In this document: positions 5,629 through 9,318 of the stretch, one piece after another
Layout of the letters: every line of letters starts with the position of its first letter
How positions within the stretch are numbered: the first letter of the stretch is position 1
Assembly: GCA_017882555.1 (NCBI GenBank)
Contig: JADGPH010000239.1
Coordinates: forward strand, 1-9,318
Source of the DNA: Thermoleophilia bacterium
GTDB lineage: Bacteria > Actinomycetota > Thermoleophilia > Miltoncostaeales > Miltoncostaeaceae
Direction: 5' to 3'
DNA: 9,318 nucleotides
Program-made: the position numbers and the translations under genes
Notes under the pieces: generated by a model
Seen by the model: only the letters and a program-made list of their open reading frames with translations
Database searches by the model: none
What the model was told of the DNA's origin: nothing

Positions 5629-6473
5629 GTACCACCGGTCGCGACTATCTCCGGCACTGGGGCCTCGCTGAGCCGCCGTTCTTGATCGAGCCCGATCCCC
5701 GTTTTGCCTACGAACGCTCTGACCATCGAGAAGCCCTCGCCCGGATGCTGTTCGGCCTGACACAGCTGGGGGGCCTCGTCCTGATTACCGGCGAGATCGG
5801 ATGCGGCAAAACGATGCTCGCCGAAACGCTGCGTGGCATGCTCTCCGGCGGTGGCTACCGCATCGTCGCGGTCCCCAACCCACCACGTACCAGTGCCGCG
5901 CTGCTCGGCGCGCTTCTGGAAGCGGCCGGCGGTCCTGTGGCGGGCGGCTCGGCGGCGCGTCTTTCGGGGCTGGTACGCGAACAGCTGGCAGATGCGGCCG
6001 CACACGGGCAGCGAGTCGTCCTTGCCATCGACGAAGCGCAGCGGCTCGACGCACGTGCCCTTGACGAGGTGCGGATGCTCACCAACCCTGGCTCTGGCGG
6101 ATCCGCACCGACGGTGCTGCTCGGCCAGCCGGAGCTCAGTACCCACATCGGGCGCTATCCGCAGGTCGCACAACGAGTGGTCGTGCGGTTTCACCTTCAG
6201 CCCATGAACGCCGAGGAGGTCGAGGGGTATATCGGCCACCGCTCGCGCGTTGCGGGATCGCCTCGGCGCCTGTTCACCCGCCGCGCCACGGCGGCCGTAC
6301 ACGAGGAGACCGGTGGTACTCCACGCTTGGTAAACCTGTTGTGCGCCAATGCACTGTTCGTCGGGGCAGCACGCTCCGAAGACCAAATCGGCGCCGACAC
6401 AATCCGAGACCTCGCCGAGGATCGTCGTCGCTCCGAGCATCTCGCAGATCGGGGGCACGATGAGCGAAGTTAG
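5625..6473 (+). CDS. ExeA/GspA-like AAA ATPase
   Basis: The product is a 282-aa P-loop ATPase of the ExeA/AAA_22 type. It begins with the family's typical YLRHWGLAEPPF (8-19), then shows Walker A GEIGCGKT (56-63), Walker B VVLAIDEAQ (131-139), a sensor 1 region LLGQPEL (165-171), arginines in QRVVVRF (183-189) that may serve as arginine finger, and a sensor 2 region TGGTPRLVNLL (229-239). Unlike ExeA/GspA of type II secretion it has no membrane segment or peptidoglycan-binding domain, and no secretion genes are nearby. It is a soluble ATPase of unknown client. The GTG start overlaps ppx by four bases, and its end overlaps the next gene by 14, so it is co-translated with the polyphosphate-related genes. 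The charged C-terminal tail (about 264-282) has no recognisable feature. Confidence 0.9.
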   Translation: MSTTGRDYLRHWGLAEPPFLIEPDPRFAYERSDHREALARMLFGLTQLGGLVLITGEIGCGKTMLAETLRGMLSGGGYRIVAVPNPPRTSAALLGALLEAAGGPVAGGSAARLSGLVREQLADAAAHGQRVVLAIDEAQRLDARALDEVRMLTNPGSGGSAPTVLLGQPELSTHIGRYPQVAQRVVVRFHLQPMNAEEVEGYIGHRSRVAGSPRRLFTRRATAAVHEETGGTPRLVNLLCANALFVGAARSEDQIGADTIRDLAEDRRRSEHLADRGHDERS

Positions 6474-6789
6474 CTACCAGACCTTTCTCGCGGACGCGGG
6501 GCTTGCCGGTTCCGCCCACTTTGTCGCGCTGCCACCGGACGCCCTGTCCACGAGCCGCAAAGACGCCAACCGTAAGATCAGCGTGCGTGTCTCTAAGCAA
6601 CAGGCCAAGTGGCTCGGCCACGTTGAGGATGTCACCGGGAAGGGCATCGATACCGACGCGCTCGTGCGTGTGCTGATCGACCTGGGCCGCGAACTCGACA
6701 TCGATTGGGCGATGACCGCAGGGGCTCCGGCGCTCCGCGCCGCCGTGCGCAACGCCGTCCGTCTCCGCCAGGCGACCACGCGCGCCTAA
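6460..6789 (+). CDS. Small ribbon-helix-helix-like protein
   Basis: The product is 109 aa. Residues 39-79 look like a ribbon-helix-helix (CopG/Arc-type) unit: a strand KISVRV (39-44), a helix SKQQAKWLGHVEDVT (45-59), a turn, and a helix TDALVRVLIDLGREL (65-79). Such units dimerise through the strand and usually bind DNA. The N-terminal 38 residues and the C-terminal basic helix (about 90-109) are not recognised. The ATG is preceded by GGGGG four bases upstream and lies 14 bases inside the end of the AAA ATPase gene. The stop overlaps the next start (TAATG). The pairing suggests it is either the operon's autoregulator or a partner of the ATPase. The fold is judged by pattern only, and a non-DNA-binding role is possible. 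Confidence 0.75.
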   Translation: MSEVSYQTFLADAGLAGSAHFVALPPDALSTSRKDANRKISVRVSKQQAKWLGHVEDVTGKGIDTDALVRVLIDLGRELDIDWAMTAGAPALRAAVRNAVRLRQATTRA

Positions 6790-7307
6790 TGGCACGCGCC
6801 TGGGAGGTCAACGGACTCTCTCCCGACGCCGGTTTTCGCACGGCGGCCGGTCGCATCATCTTGACCCGCTGGCGCGAGATGATGAGCTCCCGCGATGGGA
6901 CTCTGACAGGCGGCGACATCGAGGACTTGCATGCGATGCGCGTCTCGTCCCGCCGCCTGCGAGCCGCGATGGATGCCTTTGCCGACGTCTTCCCCGCGTC
7001 ATCATTTCGCCGGTATTTGCGCGAGGTCAAAGGGATCACCGACACCTTGGGCGACGCCCGCGACCTGGACGTGGCAATCGAGCACCTCACGGACCTGATT
7101 CCGGATCTCGAGCTGCTCGACCGACCGGGGATCGAGGGGTTGATCGACCGCTACGAAGAGCAGCGTCGCGCCGAGGATGCCCGCATCCGCGCACTGTTCG
7201 CCCGCCTCGACGACGAGGGGTATGCCGAGAAATTCGAGGCATGGGTGACCAAACACACCGGCATCACGGTCTCCCGTCTGCGGCCCGCACCACCAGAGGC
7301 CAACTGA
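6789..7307 (+). CDS. CHAD-domain protein, N-terminal half-domain
   Basis: CHAD is an all-helical domain with conserved histidines and basic residues that binds inorganic polyphosphate. This 172-aa protein carries the first-half signature LHAMRVSSRRLRAAMDAF (47-64), with His48, Arg51, Arg55, Arg56 and Arg58, and then TLGDARDLDV (86-95). A usual CHAD domain holds two such helical bundles, the second with LHDxR..KRLRY. Here only the first bundle is present, and the second is in the next gene. The length is well below that of a full CHAD protein. The ATG overlaps the upstream stop (TAATG) and the TGA overlaps the next ATG (TGATG), so production of the two halves is probably coupled. No ygiF-like CYTH triphosphatase domain is attached. 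Confidence 0.88.
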   Translation: MARAWEVNGLSPDAGFRTAAGRIILTRWREMMSSRDGTLTGGDIEDLHAMRVSSRRLRAAMDAFADVFPASSFRRYLREVKGITDTLGDARDLDVAIEHLTDLIPDLELLDRPGIEGLIDRYEEQRRAEDARIRALFARLDDEGYAEKFEAWVTKHTGITVSRLRPAPPEAN

Positions 7308-7891
7308 TGGCAAAGCCACGTCCCGTCACAGGAATCGACCCCTCGCGGCGCATGCGCCCGAACGCACGGCGCATCCTCGCCACCCGGATCGATGAGGTCT
7401 ACCAGTACGACGGACTGGTCGCGGATCCCGCGAACATCACGCAATTGCATGACATGCGTATCGCATTCAAGCGTTTGCGCTATCTGCTGGAGATCTTCGG
7501 GACCGCGTTTTCTGGCGATCTGGATCCATTCCTCGAACAGGTCAAGATCATGCAGGATCTGCTGGGCGACATCCACGACTGCGACGTTCAGGTCCCGATG
7601 TTGGAAGCCCATCTGTCGTGGCTGGAAGGTCAGGAAGCGGTGAGCGTCGAACGCATGCTCTCGAACGCTCGACGCGGCCGACAGCCCGCGGACGAGACGA
7701 TTGCGTTGGAGCGGTTTCGGAGCCGCCTCGACGCGGCCCGCCGGGCCGACGAGCGCCCGGGCATCCACACGTTGATCGCGATGCGCCGCGCCCAGCGCAT
7801 AGTGCTCTACAACCAGTTCACGACCGAGTGGCGCAGGCTCAAGCACGAACGGTTTCGACAGCGGCTTGAGACCACACTCGGACTGCACTAG
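7307..7891 (+). CDS. CHAD-domain protein, C-terminal half-domain
   Basis: This 194-aa protein has the signature of the second CHAD bundle: LHDMRIAFKRLRYLLEIF (47-64), with His48, Arg51, Lys55, Arg56, Arg58 and Tyr59, followed by MQDLLGDIHDCDV (82-94). The C-terminal 100 residues are helical and basic, ending in FTTEWRRLKHERFRQRL (171-187), as at the end of ordinary CHAD domains. The N-terminal stretch MAKPRPVTGIDPSRRMRP is polar and may link to the partner. Together with the preceding gene it would rebuild one polyphosphate-binding domain. The two genes are in different frames, joined at TGATG. The next gene starts 11 bases after the stop. A sequencing frameshift is less likely because each half has a clean stop or start, but it needs exclusion. 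Confidence 0.88.
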   Translation: MAKPRPVTGIDPSRRMRPNARRILATRIDEVYQYDGLVADPANITQLHDMRIAFKRLRYLLEIFGTAFSGDLDPFLEQVKIMQDLLGDIHDCDVQVPMLEAHLSWLEGQEAVSVERMLSNARRGRQPADETIALERFRSRLDAARRADERPGIHTLIAMRRAQRIVLYNQFTTEWRRLKHERFRQRLETTLGLH

Positions 7892-7901
7892 AGCTGCCCT
7901 C

Positions 7902-8576
7902 GTGAGTTCGCGCTACCCGGCGCTTGCGCTGATTGGAGACATTCACGGCCGCTTTAGCGCGCTGACGGCGGTGCTCGGCGCCGTGCGCGGCCTCGGGATC
8001 ACCGACGGTCTGTGCACGGGAGATGTCGTCATGCGCGGCCCCGATCCCGGTCGCTGCATCGCTCAATTGCGCGCACTCGGATGGCCGACGGTCGTAGGCA
8101 ACACCGATCAGAAGGTCGCCGCGGGCCACCCGCGCCCTCCCGAGCATCCGGCATCCAGTCGGACCGGTTCGCGATCGTGGAGCTACCGGCGCCTCGACCA
8201 GGAAGACCTCGCATGGCTCAAATCGCTTCCGCTCGTCGTACGGGTGACCTTCGAGGGTGCCCGGGTCGTGATGACCCACGGCCACCCCGAAACGCTATCG
8301 CCCGCGATCAGCGCCGACACCACAGACCGCGAGCTTGAGCGTCAGTTACGCGCCTTTGACGCCGACGTCCTCGTTGTCGGACATACCCACGAGGCCATGG
8401 CGCGCTCGGTCCGCAACGGGACCGTGATCAATCCAGGCGCGGTCGGTGAGAGCCGTGGCCCCGACTGGCAGCCGCACTGGGCCTGGATTGAGGCCACGCC
8501 GGACGGCATCACCGCCCACCTCGAGGTCGTCCGCGATCCGCTCGCGCCGCAGCGCGACGACACGCCCGAGGACTAG
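7902..8576 (+). CDS. Calcineurin-like metallophosphoesterase (YfcE/MJ0936-like)
   Basis: The product is a 224-aa two-metal phosphoesterase. From the GTG at 7902 the metal-binding motifs are in order: GDIHG (Asp13, His15), GDVVMRGP (Asp41), GNTD (Asn67), MTHGHP (His126) and GHTH (160-163), then INPGAVGESRG (176-186). The third motif reads GNTD instead of the common GNHD, as seen in the YfcE-like branch. Family members hydrolyse phosphodiesters, nucleotides or dinucleoside polyphosphates; the substrate here is unknown. It starts 11 bases after the second CHAD gene, with only a weak GAG before it. A TTG at 7866 would extend it 12 residues into the CHAD gene and is less likely. It ends the operon, with its stop shared head-on with the minus-strand DUF192 gene. 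A link to polyphosphate or nucleotide turnover is inferred only from the neighbours. Confidence 0.9.
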   Translation: MSSRYPALALIGDIHGRFSALTAVLGAVRGLGITDGLCTGDVVMRGPDPGRCIAQLRALGWPTVVGNTDQKVAAGHPRPPEHPASSRTGSRSWSYRRLDQEDLAWLKSLPLVVRVTFEGARVVMTHGHPETLSPAISADTTDRELERQLRAFDADVLVVGHTHEAMARSVRNGTVINPGAVGESRGPDWQPHWAWIEATPDGITAHLEVVRDPLAPQRDDTPED

Positions 8577-8938
8577 CGCTGGCGGCTCAGCCGCTCCCCG
8601 ACGCGGAGCGCCCGACACATCCCGACGGGCCCTTCCACCACGATCCGAGCCCCGCCAGCGCCGACGACGCGCCACGCGGGCACGGGGTCGACAACGCGCT
8701 CGACGACCCCATCGGCATCGAGGAAGGCACACGAGATCGGCATCCCCATCCCCCACGTGTGCACACGCCCGCAGCGCGGGATCCACAACAGCTCGTCGGG
8801 CGCGAGACGCCGGGTACCCAGCAGTCCCAGCAGCCGGGTCAGCCAACGGTCGGCAACGTATCCCCGCCCAGCGAACACGGTGCCATCACCACGCAGAACC
8901 GGACGCGGCGTCGCGCAGATTCGGTCGATCCGCGGCAA
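8573..8938 (-). CDS. DUF192 (UPF0127) family protein
   Basis: The product is a 121-aa protein with the DUF192 pattern: CGRVHTWGMGMPISCAFLD (56-74), then DADGVVERVV (74-83), PAWR (86-89) and a closing VGMCRALRVGERL (105-117). In the family these read roughly VHTFxMxFPIDVxFLD, PPWR and GLRVGDRL. The N-terminal half, with VLRGDGTVFAGRG and a short hydrophobic RLLGLLG, is typical of actinobacterial members. The function of the family is not established. There is no signal peptide. The frame has no ATG near its start; TTG 8938 follows GGGG at close spacing and keeps the usual N-terminus, while GTG 8878 would remove it. It lies 47 bases downstream of the acidic hypothetical gene, probably in the same transcript. 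Its stop TAG lies within the CTAG shared with the opposite phosphoesterase gene. Confidence 0.8.
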   Translation of the reverse strand: MPRIDRICATPRPVLRGDGTVFAGRGYVADRWLTRLLGLLGTRRLAPDELLWIPRCGRVHTWGMGMPISCAFLDADGVVERVVDPVPAWRVVGAGGARIVVEGPVGMCRALRVGERLSRQR

Positions 8939-8985
8939 CGGACCCCGAGCATCGGCCGGTACCCCAAACCCCGCTCCGGAATTCG

Positions 8986-9297
8986 TCAGGGCGTTGGCGT
9001 GATTGCGCCTTGCAGCGCCGCCAGCGCTCGTGCGAACAACAATCCCATCGCGTCTGCCGCGTCGTCGGGGGTCGCCCGCGGTTCCAGCGTCCGCATGCCG
9101 GCCGCCGCCAGATCGACCGCACGGCTGACGATCTGCCAGCGATCCACCGGTGCCACCTGGCCGCCGCCCTCGGCCTGCAACTCGTCGAAGGCCTCTTTTT
9201 GGGCCCGCATGAGTTCCTTCAGGCGCTCTTTGAACTCTTCGGCCGCCCCGTCGCCAAACGCGAATGAGAACGGTCCGAAATCATCATCGTCGTTCAT
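8986..9297 (-). CDS. Small acidic protein of unknown function
   Basis: I do not recognise this 103-aa protein. It begins with an acidic patch (MNDDDD), followed by an FGPFSFAFGDG stretch, a charged amphipathic helix at about 18-43, a Gly/Gln turn, and two more likely helices, VDRWQIVSRAVDLAAAGM (51-68) and ADAMGLLFARALAALQGA (81-98). No signal peptide or membrane segment is present. The ATG is preceded by AGGGGG four bases upstream, a good ribosome-binding site, and codon use is GC-rich like the neighbours, so it is probably real. Upstream on the minus strand a TAG at 9305-9307 may be the stop of another gene beyond the window. It is likely co-transcribed with the DUF192 gene. The function cannot be inferred. 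Confidence 0.7.
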   Translation of the reverse strand: MNDDDDFGPFSFAFGDGAAEEFKERLKELMRAQKEAFDELQAEGGGQVAPVDRWQIVSRAVDLAAAGMRTLEPRATPDDAADAMGLLFARALAALQGAITPTP

Positions 9298-9318
9298 GTC
9301 GCCCCCTAGAGGCGGATC

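Noticed and set aside
5253..6458. 401-codon open frame on the minus strand opposite ppx and the AAA ATPase
   Set aside because: It is antisense to two genes with clear motifs, has low-complexity Arg/Ala/Pro-rich composition and no domain; long mirror frames are expected at this G+C.
7866..7901. Longer start (TTG) for the metallophosphoesterase
   Set aside because: It would overlap the CHAD gene by 26 bases, adds unconserved residues, and the GTG at 7902 lies directly before the first metal-binding strand.
1..9318. CRISPR arrays, tRNA/rRNA genes, insertion sequences, phage genes
   Set aside because: No regular repeat-spacer pattern, cloverleaf-like gene, transposase or terminal repeat was found on either strand; this is core chromosome rather than a mobile region.

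Overview
The window is GC-rich (roughly two-thirds G+C by eye), densely packed bacterial chromosome. An actinobacterial-type organism is suggested by the start of a division and cell-wall (dcw) cluster in the order mraZ-rsmH-ftsL-like-ftsI-murE, by Gram-positive/actinobacterial LexA boxes (GAAC-N4-GTTC), by frequent GTG starts, and by a small actinobacterial-looking DUF192 protein. I cannot name the genus; a deep-branching actinobacterium (for example acidimicrobial) is only a guess.

Layout. (1) Positions 1-4149, minus strand: the head of the dcw operon, transcribed right to left as mraZ, rsmH, an FtsL-like single-pass protein, the division transpeptidase ftsI/pbpB, and the first 179 codons of murE, which runs off the left edge. 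The genes overlap or nearly abut. Just upstream of mraZ are three GTGGGG repeats exactly 10 bp apart, the classic layout of a MraZ binding region. (2) Positions 4150-4296: a 147-bp divergent control region that also holds two LexA-type SOS boxes. The second ends 3 bp before the ATG of a short plus-strand gene. (3) Positions 4297-4641: this gene encodes a 114-aa protein with two hydrophobic segments that I do not recognise. Its control and location make it a candidate SOS-induced membrane protein acting on division.

(4) Positions 4762-8576, plus strand: a tightly coupled operon of a Ppx/GppA exopolyphosphatase, an ExeA/GspA-like AAA ATPase, a small ribbon-helix-helix-like protein, two consecutive half-CHAD proteins and a calcineurin-like metallophosphoesterase. 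Ppx hydrolyses polyphosphate and CHAD domains bind it, so the set reads as a polyphosphate-handling module with an ATPase and a possible DNA-binding protein built in. (5) Positions 8573-9297, minus strand: a DUF192 protein that shares its CTAG stop with the phosphoesterase in convergent orientation, and a small acidic protein of unknown function.

No rRNA, tRNA, CRISPR array, insertion sequence or convincing intrinsic terminator was seen. No gene-free stretch exceeds about 150 bp. The most noteworthy points are the SOS-boxed membrane gene beside the dcw cluster, the polyphosphate-related operon, and the CHAD domain apparently split into two overlapping genes.
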